Shown one piece after another: positions 17,267-25,821 of a stretch of DNA of 49,542 nucleotides. This DNA comes from Candidatus Poseidoniia archaeon (GTDB taxonomy: Archaea > Thermoplasmatota > Poseidoniia > MGIII > CG-Epi1): contig JASMLC010000011.1 of the NCBI GenBank assembly GCA_030748895.1, positions 1 through 49,542 of the forward strand, written 5' to 3'. The first letter of the stretch is position 1. Each line of letters opens with the position of its first letter. Below the pieces are notes generated by a model. It was not told the DNA's origin. It did not search any database and worked only from the letters and a program-made list of their open reading frames with translations. A program made the translations under genes and the position numbers.

Positions 17267-17872
17267 ATGGAGCTGGCGGTGCTGGCGCAGATTGGCGCAG
17301 TCTGCGTGCTGGGGGCGATGTCACCCGGCCCGAGCCTCGCCGTCGTGCTGCGCAATACGGTCGCCGGCGGGCGGCTGCGCGGCGTCATGACCGGGCTCGG
17401 CCACGGTATCGGCTTCTTTTTCTACGCGCTGCTCGCCGTCTCGGGACTCGCAGCGGCGATGGACGCGAGCGACGCCGCCGCCCGCGCGTTGCAATGGGGC
17501 GGCGCGGCGGTGCTGGTTTGGCTCGGCTGGCAGTTCCTGCACTCCGACGGAGTGGTGGCCGACGAGCACGACAGCGGCGGTCGCGAAGGCTTCGTGGCGG
17601 GCTTCCTCGTCGCGTTCCTCAACCCGAAGATACTGGCGTTCTTCGTCGCGGTCTTCTCGCAGTTCATCGAGCCCGGGCTCCCGGCAGGCGACCGGCTGGC
17701 GGTCGCGCTGCTCGCCGGCACCATCGATGCCAGCTGGTACATGCTCGTCGCGACCGCGATTGCCGGCACGCCGCTACTCGACGCGTTGCGGCGCCACGCG
17801 CAGGGCATTGACCGCGTCGTTGGCAGCGCGCTATTGCTACTCGCGGGCGCGCTGCTGCTGCGCCTCGCCTGA
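17267..17872 (+). CDS. LysE-family exporter
   Basis: The 201-residue integral membrane protein has the LysE/RhtB pattern: an N-terminal helix then GAMSPGPSLAVVLRNTVAGGRLRG (the conserved P-G-P in the first loop), a hydrophobic pair, the FLVAFLNPKILAFF motif and two C-terminal spans, six helices in all. Family members export amino acids or related small molecules. The element gttttcaccc at 17238-17247 stands 20-29 bases before the start and recurs before asnS. A peptide- and amino-acid-consuming cell could use it to release excess amino acids (inference). Confidence 0.9.
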   Translation: MELAVLAQIGAVCVLGAMSPGPSLAVVLRNTVAGGRLRGVMTGLGHGIGFFFYALLAVSGLAAAMDASDAAARALQWGGAAVLVWLGWQFLHSDGVVADEHDSGGREGFVAGFLVAFLNPKILAFFVAVFSQFIEPGLPAGDRLAVALLAGTIDASWYMLVATAIAGTPLLDALRRHAQGIDRVVGSALLLLAGALLLRLA

Positions 17873-17911
17873 CGGCAAAGCGTTTTCACCCTTGGCGCGG
17901 TCGGCGGCCCG

Positions 17912-19252
17912 ATGGCGTACCCGGAGTTCCCCGACCATTCGCGCTTCACCCCCGTCGCGAGCGTGCTCGCTGGCGCCGCCGAAGGCGAAGTCATGGTGCG
18001 CGGCTGGGTCTACCGCACCCGCTCCTCGGGTAAGCTGGCGTTCGTCGTACTGCGCGACTCGACCGGCATCCTGCAATGCACCGTCTCGCAGGCGAAAGTC
18101 GCCGCGGATGACTTCGACGCGGCGTGCAGCGCGCTGCGCGAGTCATCGGTCATCGTTACCGGCACTCCCGCTGCCGACGGCCGCGCGCCGGGCGGCTACG
18201 AGCTCAGGGCAACTGCCTTCGAAGTATTGCACCACGCCGAGCCGTTCCCGATTACGCAGGACCTCGGCGACGAGCACCTGCTCGACAACCGCCATTTGTG
18301 GCTACGCAGCCGGCCGATGGTCGACGCGCTCAAGGTGCGCGCGACCGCCTTCGGCGCGTTCCGCGCTTTCTGGGACTCGCAGGGCTATACGGAAGTGCAG
18401 TCGCCCTCGTTCGTCTCGGGCGCCTGCGAAGGCGGCTCGAGCCTCTTCGACACATACTACCCCGACGAGTCGGCCGAAGGTGGCAAGTCATTCTACGCGC
18501 ACCTGTCGCAGTCGTGGCAGCTCTACGCCGAGGCGACCATGTTCGGACTCGAGCGCATCTACACGCTGGCACCCTCGTTCCGCGCCGAGAAGTCGCGGAC
18601 GCGCCGCCACCTGACCGAGTTCTGGCACGGCGAGGTCGAGGCGGCGTGGGTCCACAACGACCAGATGATGTCCCAGGAAGAGGCGATGCTCGCCGCCATC
18701 ATCGCGGCAGTGCTGGCGCGCAACCGCCCCGAACTGGAGCGGCTCGGCCGCGACCCCGCCGTGCTGGAGGCGGTGCAGCCGCCATTCGAGCGGCTGCGGT
18801 ACGAGGCGGTGCTCGAAATGCTGAACGGCATGGGCTTCGATCTGGCGTGGGGCGACGATTTCGGCTACCGCGAGGAGAAGGCGCTGACGCAGGAGCGGAC
18901 GCAGCCGCTCTACATCACTCACTTCCCGCGTGAGAAGGGTTTCTACCACCGCCCCGACCCGGCCGACCCCAAGGCGCTGGTCTGCCACGACCTGCTCGCG
19001 CCGGAAGGCTACGGCGAAATCATCGGCGGCGGCGAGCGCGTCTGGTCGCCCGAGGAGCTGGCGGAGCGCATTATCGAGCAGGGCCACGAGCCGGAATCGT
19101 ACGGCTGGTACCTTGACCTGCGCAAATACGGCAGCGTCCCGCACTCGGGCTTCGGGCTGGGGCTCGACCGGCTGGTGGCGTGGCTCTGCGGCGCCGACCA
19201 CATCCGCGACGTCATCCCTTTCCCGCGCACCATGCGGCGCACGACCCCGTAG
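17912..19252 (+). CDS. asnS: Asparaginyl-tRNA synthetase
   Basis: The 446-residue class IIb synthetase has an N-terminal OB-fold (VMVRGWVYRTRSSGKLAFVV), motif 1 around FGAFRAFWDSQGYTEVQSP, motif 2 (PSFRAEKSRTRRHLTEFWHGE) and motif 3 (GFGLGLDRLVAWLCG). The sequence C-E-G-G-S-S-L-F before motif 2 and the LSQSWQLYAEA run fit AsnRS rather than AspRS. It charges tRNA-Asn directly. It shares the promoter element gttttcaccc (17882-17891) with the lysE-type gene upstream, 21-30 bases before the ATG. Confidence 0.94.
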   Translation: MAYPEFPDHSRFTPVASVLAGAAEGEVMVRGWVYRTRSSGKLAFVVLRDSTGILQCTVSQAKVAADDFDAACSALRESSVIVTGTPAADGRAPGGYELRATAFEVLHHAEPFPITQDLGDEHLLDNRHLWLRSRPMVDALKVRATAFGAFRAFWDSQGYTEVQSPSFVSGACEGGSSLFDTYYPDESAEGGKSFYAHLSQSWQLYAEATMFGLERIYTLAPSFRAEKSRTRRHLTEFWHGEVEAAWVHNDQMMSQEEAMLAAIIAAVLARNRPELERLGRDPAVLEAVQPPFERLRYEAVLEMLNGMGFDLAWGDDFGYREEKALTQERTQPLYITHFPREKGFYHRPDPADPKALVCHDLLAPEGYGEIIGGGERVWSPEELAERIIEQGHEPESYGWYLDLRKYGSVPHSGFGLGLDRLVAWLCGADHIRDVIPFPRTMRRTTP

Positions 19253-19259
19253 GCGACCT

Positions 19260-20054
19260 TTAGCCGCCGCGCTTGAGCAGCGTCCGTGAGACGTTGCCCT
19301 GCTTGTCAATGTAGTAGAGCCAGCCCCGCTCGCGCGTGACGCCCGCGTCGGCCACCTTTTCGGCGCCGCCGCCCGGCACCGTGCCGCGCGCCATGCGGGT
19401 GCGCCAGACGTCGCCATCCTTGCCGAGGTAGTAGAGGAAGCCCGACTCCTTCTCGAGACCGGTCTCCACGACCACGCCCCCCTCGCCCTCCGGCTTTGGT
19501 GCCGGCGGCCGGAACTTCTTGCGCAGCGCGCGCCACCGCCCCGGTTTCCAGCCCTCGACCGCAGCCTTGCCGTCCGCGCCGTGCCGCATCAGCGACGCCG
19601 CCACGCGGTCACGCACCAGCGGGTGGCGGTCCCGGAGCGCCTCGGTCAGCGCAGCCGTCGCGTCGCCTCCGGGGAATCGCGCCAGCCCTTTCGCCGCCTG
19701 CCAGCGAACGTAGTGGTCGGAGCTGGTGAGCCCCTTCACGAGGTACGGCACGCCCGCGTCCGCGCCGACGCGGCCGATGGCATCCATCGCGGCGCGCTGG
19801 ACGAAGAAGTCGTCCGAGTTGAGCCCGCCGTTGATTATCGGCTCGAGCGCCTGCTCGCTCATCCTGCTGAACAGTGCCAGCGCCGACTGCCGCACGAAGT
19901 GGTTTTCGTCGTCGAGATGGTCGACCAGCGCCGTTGCAACCTGCTTTTCGCTGTGAGGAATTTTTGCTTCAAGCTGTGTTATCGCGCTGCGTCGTCCAGC
20001 GTCGTCATCGCGACCAAGGTGCGAAATCAGTTCTTCAATATCGTTACGGGCCAT
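19260..20054 (-). CDS. HEAT-repeat protein with two copies of a C-terminal Y-Y-x-G/D-x-x-G-x-V-x-R-T motif
   Basis: The 264-residue cytoplasmic protein begins with about five HEAT-type helical repeats (ALVDHLDDENHFVRQSALALF, ALTEALRDRHPLVRDRVAAS). After a basic, proline-rich linker come two similar units of about 25 residues: KESGFLYYLGKDGDVWRTRM and RERGWLYYIDKQGNVSRTLL. They look like a tandem small beta motif. No membrane span. An SD-like aggtga lies a few bases before the ATG. It diverges from the GDPD gene over 59 bases. Function unknown; protein-protein or RNA binding is possible. Confidence 0.8.
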   Translation of the reverse strand: MARNDIEELISHLGRDDDAGRRSAITQLEAKIPHSEKQVATALVDHLDDENHFVRQSALALFSRMSEQALEPIINGGLNSDDFFVQRAAMDAIGRVGADAGVPYLVKGLTSSDHYVRWQAAKGLARFPGGDATAALTEALRDRHPLVRDRVAASLMRHGADGKAAVEGWKPGRWRALRKKFRPPAPKPEGEGGVVVETGLEKESGFLYYLGKDGDVWRTRMARGTVPGGGAEKVADAGVTRERGWLYYIDKQGNVSRTLLKRGG

Positions 20055-20113
20055 AGGTTCACCTGTCCCGGCCCACGCTCCTCAGCATATTAAAACCTCG
20101 CGCATCCCGCCCC

Positions 20114-20800
20114 GTGCGCCTCATCGCCCACCGCGGCCGTTCGGCAGCGGGCCATCCCGACAACACCCTCGCGGCGTTTGCAGCGGCGCTCGACGAGGGC
20201 GCCGACATGGTCGAGTGTGACGTCCACCGCCTCGCCGACGGCAGCCTCGCCTGCTTCCACGACGCCGCTATCGCCGACCGGCCGCTGGCGGAGCTGTCGC
20301 ACGCCGCGCTCGAGGCGCTCGCCGGCTTCGCGGTGCCGCGGCTGGCGGAAGTGGCACAGCTCTGCCGCGACCGCGGGGCGGGGCTCGACCTCGAGCTGAA
20401 GGCAGGGGGCTGCGCCGCCGACGCGCTCGTCGTGGTGGATGGCCTTGCGGAGCTGTGGGTCAAGTCGTTCTACGACGACGTCGTGCGCGAAGTGCGGGAG
20501 GCGCAGCCCGACACCTACGTCGGGCTGCTGCTGGGCGTTCCGCGCGGCGGCCTGCGTGTCCGCCTCAGCGAGCTGTTCCCCGTAAGGCGACTGCGCGCCT
20601 GCGGCGCCCGTTTCGTCGCGCCCAACTGGCGGCTGCTGCGGCTCGGATTCCTGCGCCGCATGCGCAGCGCCGGCTTCCCGGTGCTGGCCTGGACCGTCAA
20701 CGACCCGGCGCACGCGGAGCGGCTGGCGGCCGCCGGCGTTGCCGGCATCGCGACCGACCGCCCGGCGGAGCTGCGCGCCGTGCTCGAACCGCGCGCTTAA
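20114..20800 (+). CDS. Glycerophosphodiester phosphodiesterase
   Basis: The 228-residue protein is a single GDPD TIM barrel: LIAHRGRS with the first catalytic His, DNTLAAF, VECDVHRLADGSLACFHD with the metal-binding Glu/Asp and second catalytic His, and the terminal AWTVNDPAHAERLAAAGVAGIATDRP. It hydrolyses glycerophosphodiesters to glycerol phosphate and an alcohol. There is no signal peptide, so it acts in the cytoplasm, possibly in lipid turnover. The GTG start is 20-27 bases after an atattaaa box, fitting a leaderless transcript. pus10 follows after 12 bases. Confidence 0.95.
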   Translation: MRLIAHRGRSAAGHPDNTLAAFAAALDEGADMVECDVHRLADGSLACFHDAAIADRPLAELSHAALEALAGFAVPRLAEVAQLCRDRGAGLDLELKAGGCAADALVVVDGLAELWVKSFYDDVVREVREAQPDTYVGLLLGVPRGGLRVRLSELFPVRRLRACGARFVAPNWRLLRLGFLRRMRSAGFPVLAWTVNDPAHAERLAAAGVAGIATDRPAELRAVLEPRA

Positions 20801-20812
20801 AGCGGCCGGCAG

Positions 20813-22090
20813 GTGCGCGCGGGCGTGGACCTCAAGGCGATTACGGAACTGGCGGAACAGCATTCGCTCTGCCCCGGCTGCACCGGCCGGCTGGCTGCCC
20901 GGCTGGGCCACGGGCTGAGCAACCGCGCCCGGGGCGAGGCGCTGCTCGCGACGCGCGCGATGCTGGCAGAAGCGGCTGACGAGACGGGCGCGGCGCCGTT
21001 CTTCCACGGCGGTGCGCCCGCCCCGACGCCGGACGAGTGCGGCCTCTGCGCGGGGCTCTGTGGCGAGGTGGAGTCGCTGGCGCAACTGGCGCTCGACGCC
21101 GTTGGGGGCGTTGAACTGAAAACTTTCCAGGTCGGCACGCTGGTCGATGCCGAAATCCTGTCGCGCGAGAAGGAGTTGCAGGCCGAGCTCGGTAACCACG
21201 GCGAGCCGCTCAAGTCGCAGCTGAATCGTGAAATCGGCTCACGCGTCGCCGATGCGAGCGGACTCGAGCCGCAGCGCGACAGCCCGGACGCGGTCATCGT
21301 GGTCGACACGCGCTACGACACCGTTGATTTGCAAATCCGCTCGCTCTTCATCGAAGGCCGCTACACCAAGGCGGACCGCACTATCCCGCAGACGCGCTGG
21401 CCCTGCCGCCACTGTCGCGGCCGCGGCTGCGAGCAGTGCGACGGCAGCGGCCAGATGTATCCCGATTCGGTCCAGTCGCTGGTCGCTGGTCCGCTGCTCG
21501 CGGCGGCCGGCGCAGCCGAAGATAAATTCCACGGCATGGGGCGCGAGGATATCGACGCCGCGATGCTCGGTACGGGGCGGCCGTTTGTACTCGAATTGCG
21601 GCAGCCGAAGGTGCGTAGCCTCGACCTGCCGGCGCTCGAAAAGGAAATCAATACCGCTGCCGACGGCCATATCACCGCCAACGACCTGACGTGGGTCGCG
21701 CGGTCGCGCGTCGCGGAGCTGAAGGAGACGGTCTGCGACAAGACCTACCGGGTCGACATCCGCTGCGACTCGCCAGTCGAAATCGAAAGGCTTAAGAAAG
21801 GCGCGCAGCGGTTGGCCGGCGAGGTCGTCGAACAGCGCACTCCCACCCGGGTGTCCCATCGACGAGCGGACCTGGTCCGGCCGCGCCGTGTTGAGAGCAT
21901 GAAACTGCTTTCCGTCGACGGCGCGACTGCCGAACTGGAAATCCGCGCGCAGCATGGGACCTACATCCGGGAACTGGTGAGTGGCGATGGCGGGCGCACG
22001 TCGCCCAGCCTCGCCGAGCTGGTCGAGGCCGAATGCCGGGTGGAAGTGCTGGATGTCCTGCACTTGCATCTGGAGGAGCCAGAAACATGA
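20813..22090 (+). CDS. pus10: tRNA pseudouridine synthase Pus10
   Basis: The 425-residue protein opens with the Pus10 cysteine pairs (LCPGC...ECGLCAGLCG), followed by the accessory THUMP-like region and the catalytic domain. There the sequence RWPCRHCRGRGCEQCDGSGQ is the second cysteine cluster and GREDIDAAMLGTGRPFVLEL holds the catalytic Asp. It makes pseudouridine 54 (and 55) in the T loop of archaeal tRNA. The GTG start is close behind the GDPD gene, and the stop overlaps the rpl21e start (ATGA), the usual archaeal neighbourhood. Confidence 0.96.
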   Translation: MRAGVDLKAITELAEQHSLCPGCTGRLAARLGHGLSNRARGEALLATRAMLAEAADETGAAPFFHGGAPAPTPDECGLCAGLCGEVESLAQLALDAVGGVELKTFQVGTLVDAEILSREKELQAELGNHGEPLKSQLNREIGSRVADASGLEPQRDSPDAVIVVDTRYDTVDLQIRSLFIEGRYTKADRTIPQTRWPCRHCRGRGCEQCDGSGQMYPDSVQSLVAGPLLAAAGAAEDKFHGMGREDIDAAMLGTGRPFVLELRQPKVRSLDLPALEKEINTAADGHITANDLTWVARSRVAELKETVCDKTYRVDIRCDSPVEIERLKKGAQRLAGEVVEQRTPTRVSHRRADLVRPRRVESMKLLSVDGATAELEIRAQHGTYIRELVSGDGGRTSPSLAELVEAECRVEVLDVLHLHLEEPET

Positions 22091-22377
22091 AACGGTCGCA
22101 GGGACTTCGCAGCGGGTCACGCAAAAAGCTCACCCGGGCCAAGCGTGAGCGCGGGCTCTCTCCGATTACTCGCATACTCGAGCAGTATGGCGTGGGCGAG
22201 TCAGTCAACATCGTGATTGACCCCTCGATTCAGGGTGGGCAGCCGCACCACCGTTTCCACGGCCTTACCGGCACAGTCACCGGGATGCAGGGCAAGGCGT
22301 GCGTCGTGAGCGCCAAGGAGGGCGACGCCGTGAAGCAACTAATTATACGACCAGAGCACCTGAGGCGGGCGAAGTAA
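22087..22377 (+). CDS. rpl21e: Ribosomal protein L21e
   Basis: The ATG at 22087 overlaps the pus10 stop. The 96-residue product has the L21e sequence pattern: a basic start (MKRSQGLRSGSRKKLTR), VNIVIDPSIQGGQPHHRFHG, and the SH3-like GTVTGMQGKACVV ending with the LIIRPEHLR tail. It is a component of the large ribosomal subunit. Confidence 0.97.
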   Translation: MKRSQGLRSGSRKKLTRAKRERGLSPITRILEQYGVGESVNIVIDPSIQGGQPHHRFHGLTGTVTGMQGKACVVSAKEGDAVKQLIIRPEHLRRAK

Positions 22378-22379
22378 CC

Positions 22380-22919
22380 ATGGACGAACCACAGCCGGTG
22401 CCGCTGGGCGTAGTGAAAGAACTGCTCGAAGCAGAGCTGGGCGTTCGCGAGAACCGCCTGCGCTGCGTCGACTGCGGCCATTTCCAGGCAGTCCCGGACG
22501 AAGAGCCGGAACCAGAACCTGTACCAGAGCCGGAACCCGCGCCCGAGCCAGATGCCGAAGCGGCCGAGGGCGAGGAAGGCGAAGAGGCGGAGGCGGCGCC
22601 CGAAATCCCGACAGGCCCTGCCTGCGAGGAGTGCGGGTCCTACCGCATGAACCTGATTGAGCAAATCCAGTACGAACACAAGCTGGCGCTGGACCACGTG
22701 CGCCACCTGACTCGCATCACCCGTCCCAAGGCGGAGGCGGTGATGGCGGCGCTCGACGGACTCGAGCATGTTGATGCATATTACGCCGCCAAAATTGCGG
22801 ACATCCTGCCGGCCCACCCCGACGACGTGCGCGCGATTTTTGCGCGCGAGCGTTTCTCGGTCGGGAACGACGAAATCGAAGCTATTATTGCGGCGGTTCA
22901 GGAGAACACGGAGGCGTAG
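22380..22919 (+). CDS. rpoF: RNA polymerase subunit Rpb4/RpoF with inserted cysteine pairs and acidic linker
   Basis: The start at 22380 (MDEPQPVPLGVVKELLEAEL) gives 179 residues against about 110 for typical archaeal Rpb4. The C-terminal half is ordinary Rpb4 (YEHKLALDHVRHLTRITRPK, then KIADILPAHPDDVRAIFARE). Between the N-terminal VVKELL helix and this core sits an insert: CVDC at residues 29-32, an acidic Pro/Glu-rich stretch of about 45 residues, then CEEC at 82-85. The two cysteine pairs could form one zinc ribbon split by the flexible linker. Rpb4 pairs with Rpb7 to form the polymerase stalk. It lies 2 bases after rpl21e and 2 before the DUF655 gene. Confidence 0.88.
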   Translation: MDEPQPVPLGVVKELLEAELGVRENRLRCVDCGHFQAVPDEEPEPEPVPEPEPAPEPDAEAAEGEEGEEAEAAPEIPTGPACEECGSYRMNLIEQIQYEHKLALDHVRHLTRITRPKAEAVMAALDGLEHVDAYYAAKIADILPAHPDDVRAIFARERFSVGNDEIEAIIAAVQENTEA

Positions 22920-22921
22920 CG

Positions 22922-23461
22922 ATGGAGGAGTATGCGTGCGTGCTGGATATCCTGCCGGAAGGCCGCCCGGATGACCGACGACAGTTTCGCCGTGAGGCCA
23001 TTATCTACGGTCTTGGTGTTGACGAGTTCAAGATTTTCGAGATGGCGCCGATACCGGGAGCCGTAATCAATATCGGCGACCGCGTCTTCATCGGCAAGGA
23101 GACCGATGAGCGCAAGCAGATTGAGCGGGTCCGCGCCCGCGTCAGCTACTCCGAGCTTACGCACACTGCGCAGTCGGAACTGGGGTTCCTGCTGGAGGAA
23201 CTGGTTCTCGAACAGGAAGAGAAGTTCATTGAGTTCTACAACCATGCCGGACCGATTTCGCGTCGCTACCACTCGCTCGAGCTTCTGCCCGGGCTGGGCA
23301 AGAAGACGATGGAGGCAGTCCTCGCGCACCGCCCCTACACCAGCTTCGCCGAGGTCGAGGAGAAAGTCTCCAACCTGCGGCATCCCGAGAAGTTAATCGC
23401 CGCTCGCATCGAGCACGAAGTTCGCGAGCCCGAGCAGAAGTACCGGCTTTTCGTGCGTTAA
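22922..23461 (+). CDS. DUF655 RNA-binding-like protein
   Basis: The 179-residue protein matches archaeal DUF655: an N-terminal OB-like part (EYACVLDILPEG, IPGAVINIGDRVFIGKE) and a C-terminal helix-hairpin-helix (LELLPGLGKKTMEAVLAHRP). Members sit next to rpoF and rsmA in many archaea and are thought to act on RNA, though the activity is not established. Here the cluster stops after DUF655; rsmA is elsewhere in the window. Confidence 0.92.
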   Translation: MEEYACVLDILPEGRPDDRRQFRREAIIYGLGVDEFKIFEMAPIPGAVINIGDRVFIGKETDERKQIERVRARVSYSELTHTAQSELGFLLEELVLEQEEKFIEFYNHAGPISRRYHSLELLPGLGKKTMEAVLAHRPYTSFAEVEEKVSNLRHPEKLIAARIEHEVREPEQKYRLFVR

Positions 23462-23464
23462 CCG

Positions 23465-24391
23465 TCAGAGCGTCCAGCCGTACTCAATCGCGCCAGCGAC
23501 AACCAGCCGTACGTTGGCGTTGCCGCTCAGCGAAACCTGTAGCGTCCAGTTGCCGCTGGCGCCAGTCACGACTCCCAGCTCCTGGAAGCTGTTGCCCGGC
23601 GTAAACACCTCGGTCAGTTGCTCCCCGTCGTGGTCGCGCAGCACCAACTCGCCGCTGCCGGAGCCGCCGATATCCGCCTCGAGCCAGTAGACGACGTAGT
23701 TCCATGGTCCGTAGCGCACATGTCCGTCGTTGGCGAAGGCGGTGTCGTAGAACTCGAAATCCGGGCCCGAGAACTCGCCCTCGTACAGGTCACCGCCGCG
23801 ACAGAACCACGCCTCGCCCGTGAAGCCGGAGCCAGCTTCGACCAGCGTCATCCGCAGGAGCTCGCCGTCGCCGTCGCTGCGCACGAAGCTGGAGAGCCAG
23901 CCGCTGGCGCGGTCGTAGACATACTCCAGCCGGTCGCCTGACGGGGATTCGGCCGCCACGGTCGCCCGTCCGTCGGCGACAGCCGTCACGCTGGCGTCGA
24001 AGCGCTCGACGCCAAAGAGCGTGAAGTTCCAGCTGGCGCCCGTTTCGAGCGGGAATTGCAGCAGCAGCTGCGGCTCGTTCTTCTCATAGAGCGCCATGTC
24101 CGCCACCCGGACGCGCCCCAGCGCCGGGTTGTGGTTCAGCACCGCGTGCCGCTGCGCGTCGACCAGCTGGCTCGAGCCGAGGTGGTAGTCGGTCTCGTCA
24201 ACGTTGCCGACGACCATCGTCGTCACCACTTCCGCTTCGGGAATCACGACCGCGTAAGTCCACCACTGCCCCGCTTCCCAGGCCGGAGCGGCGATGACGC
24301 TGCCGTCATCACCGTCGTCCCCGCCAGGCGACGCGTCGAGGCAGCCGGCCGCCAGCAGGAGCAGCACCGCGGTCGCGGAAGCCAGTCTCAT
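23465..24391 (-). CDS. Putative secreted lipoprotein
   Basis: From the ATG at 24391 (a GTG at 24394 is possible) the protein has 308 residues. It starts with a lipoprotein signal peptide (LASATAVLLLLAAGCLD, lipobox L-A-A-G-C), a low-complexity Asp/Gly linker and a beta-rich extracellular domain (WEAGQWWTYAVVIPEAEV). The C-terminal half resembles a jelly-roll or pre-peptidase-like sandwich (ELVLRDHDGEQLTEVFTPGN, GNWTLQVSLSGNANVRLVVA). It is probably anchored outside the membrane. It follows folC by about 20 bases but has a TATA-like ctaatat before it. Confidence 0.72.
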   Translation of the reverse strand: MRLASATAVLLLLAAGCLDASPGGDDGDDGSVIAAPAWEAGQWWTYAVVIPEAEVVTTMVVGNVDETDYHLGSSQLVDAQRHAVLNHNPALGRVRVADMALYEKNEPQLLLQFPLETGASWNFTLFGVERFDASVTAVADGRATVAAESPSGDRLEYVYDRASGWLSSFVRSDGDGELLRMTLVEAGSGFTGEAWFCRGGDLYEGEFSGPDFEFYDTAFANDGHVRYGPWNYVVYWLEADIGGSGSGELVLRDHDGEQLTEVFTPGNSFQELGVVTGASGNWTLQVSLSGNANVRLVVAGAIEYGWTL

Positions 24392-24414
24392 CACGGGCCG
24401 AGTACCGGGTGATA

Positions 24415-25521
24415 TTAGGGTTCATCGCTGCCCGGCAGCCCAAGGTCACGACGCGCTTCAGCGACGAGATAGCTCGACCCCACAACGAGCGTCGGGCGCT
24501 CGCCCGCTAGCTCGAGCGCCTCCGCTACCGAGTCGCAGGCGCGGCCGCGTCGCCCCAGTTTCCCGGCCGCCGCGACGACTGCGGCTGCGCTCCGTGCGCG
24601 GGGCGAGTCGGGCGCGCACACCAGTAGCTCCGTCCCAGTCGGTAGCAGCGCCAGCATCTTGGCGAGCGGCTTGTCGCGCAGGCACCCAAACACCACCACC
24701 GCCGGCTCCACGATACGCGCCAGCAGCCACGAGAGCGCGTGCGGGTTGTGCGCGCAGTCGAGCATAATATTCCCGGCCCGTTCGCGCCGACCCGGTGGCC
24801 GCGTCTCGCCTACCTCGGCCGCGATACCGAGCTGCTCGAGCGCCAGCGTCGCCCACTCGCGCGCCGAATCGCCGCTGGTGAGGCTGGCGCAGGGCGGGAT
24901 GAACTGGTGGAATTCCGGGAGCCAGCCGGTGATAACATGCGTCCCGGGCCGCACGATACCGGCCTTGGTGCGCGCAATCGCCTCGAGGTTATCGCCGAGC
25001 CAGTCGGTGTGCTCGAGCGCCAGTGTTGTCAGCACCGCCACCTCACCGTCAACGACGTTCATTGCGTCGAGTTCGCCGCCGAGGCCAACCTCGAGGATGG
25101 CGACATCGACCTCGCGCCGGGCGAACCACACCAGCGTTATCGCAGTCAGTACCTCGAAGTAGCTGGGGTGCTCTGCCATCGCGCAGCACGCCCGCTGCAC
25201 CTCGGCGGCTAGCGCCGTGAAATCGGCCCTGCCGACGGGCACACTGTCGAGCCGTAGCCGCTCGCGCACGCTATGCAGGTGCGGCGAAGTCCCGCAGCCG
25301 ACGCGGAAGCCAGCTCGGCAGAGGGCCTCCTCGAGTAGCCAGCAGGTGCTGCCCTTGCCGTTGGTACCGCCGACGATGACTGCGCGCAATTGCTGCTGCG
25401 AGTCGCCGAGCGCGGCCATAAGCTGGCGGATGCGCGCCAGCCCCGGCTTAACCTGTGCCTCACCTAGTTCATCAAGCCAGGCGAGTGCAGTATGGTAGTC
25501 CCACTTTTCTCGACGATTCAT
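24415..25521 (-). CDS. folC: Folylpolyglutamate/dihydrofolate synthase-type ligase (FolC)
   Basis: The start at 25521 (MNRREKWDYHTALAWLDELG) gives 368 residues, shorter than the usual 400-440. It has the Mur-ligase-like P-loop VGGTNGKGSTCWLLEEAL, SPHLHSVRERLRLD, the VAILEVGLGGELDAMNVV motif, LEHTDWLGDNLEAIARTKAGI and the C-terminal-domain entry MLDCAHNPHALSWLL. It adds glutamate to folate-type cofactors with ATP. The shortening is in the C-terminal domain. It starts 7 bases after the ribbon-helix-helix gene, so the two are probably co-transcribed. Confidence 0.9.
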   Translation of the reverse strand: MNRREKWDYHTALAWLDELGEAQVKPGLARIRQLMAALGDSQQQLRAVIVGGTNGKGSTCWLLEEALCRAGFRVGCGTSPHLHSVRERLRLDSVPVGRADFTALAAEVQRACCAMAEHPSYFEVLTAITLVWFARREVDVAILEVGLGGELDAMNVVDGEVAVLTTLALEHTDWLGDNLEAIARTKAGIVRPGTHVITGWLPEFHQFIPPCASLTSGDSAREWATLALEQLGIAAEVGETRPPGRRERAGNIMLDCAHNPHALSWLLARIVEPAVVVFGCLRDKPLAKMLALLPTGTELLVCAPDSPRARSAAAVVAAAGKLGRRGRACDSVAEALELAGERPTLVVGSSYLVAEARRDLGLPGSDEP

Positions 25522-25528
25522 ATTTAAA

Positions 25529-25819
25529 TTATTCGATTGATTCCCACTCGACCGTATCTGGCAGTACAACACCCTGGTCTCGCAGGATTTCGCGAAACGC
25601 CTCGGGACGTAGCGAGGCAATCTCGGCGCCCTTGGTCAGCGTTGCCTGGCCGCGGCGGTAGAGCTCGACTGCCGCAGCGGTTCGGAAGTGCTGTTTTTCT
25701 TCGAGGAAGAACCGCAGCGCTTCCTTTACTACGTCGGAGCGGCTGCTGAAATGGCCTGAAGCGACAAGGGCGCCAATCTGTGCAACCAGCAGTTTTGGGA
25801 GCGAAAAGGAGCTGCTCAT
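25529..25819 (-). CDS. Ribbon-helix-helix (CopG/ParD-like) DNA-binding protein
   Basis: The 96-residue protein opens with a beta strand (SFSLPKLLVAQIGALVASG), then SSRSDVVKEALRFFLEE, the strand-helix-helix of ParD/CopG regulators. The C-terminal half (RGQATLTKGAEIASLRPEAF) resembles the helical region of UPF0175-type antitoxins. No toxin gene adjoins it: folC is downstream and the divergent neighbour is the giant surface protein. The upstream region has inverted repeats around its TATA box, so autoregulation is likely, possibly with an effect on folC or on the surface-protein gene. Confidence 0.82.
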   Translation of the reverse strand: MSSSFSLPKLLVAQIGALVASGHFSSRSDVVKEALRFFLEEKQHFRTAAAVELYRRGQATLTKGAEIASLRPEAFREILRDQGVVLPDTVEWESIE

Positions 25820-25821
25820 GA

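Noticed and set aside
25522-25620. Longer folC start at 25620
   Set aside because: The extra 33 codons overlap the ribbon-helix-helix gene and contain no conserved residues; the MNRREKW start matches the normal FolC N-terminus.
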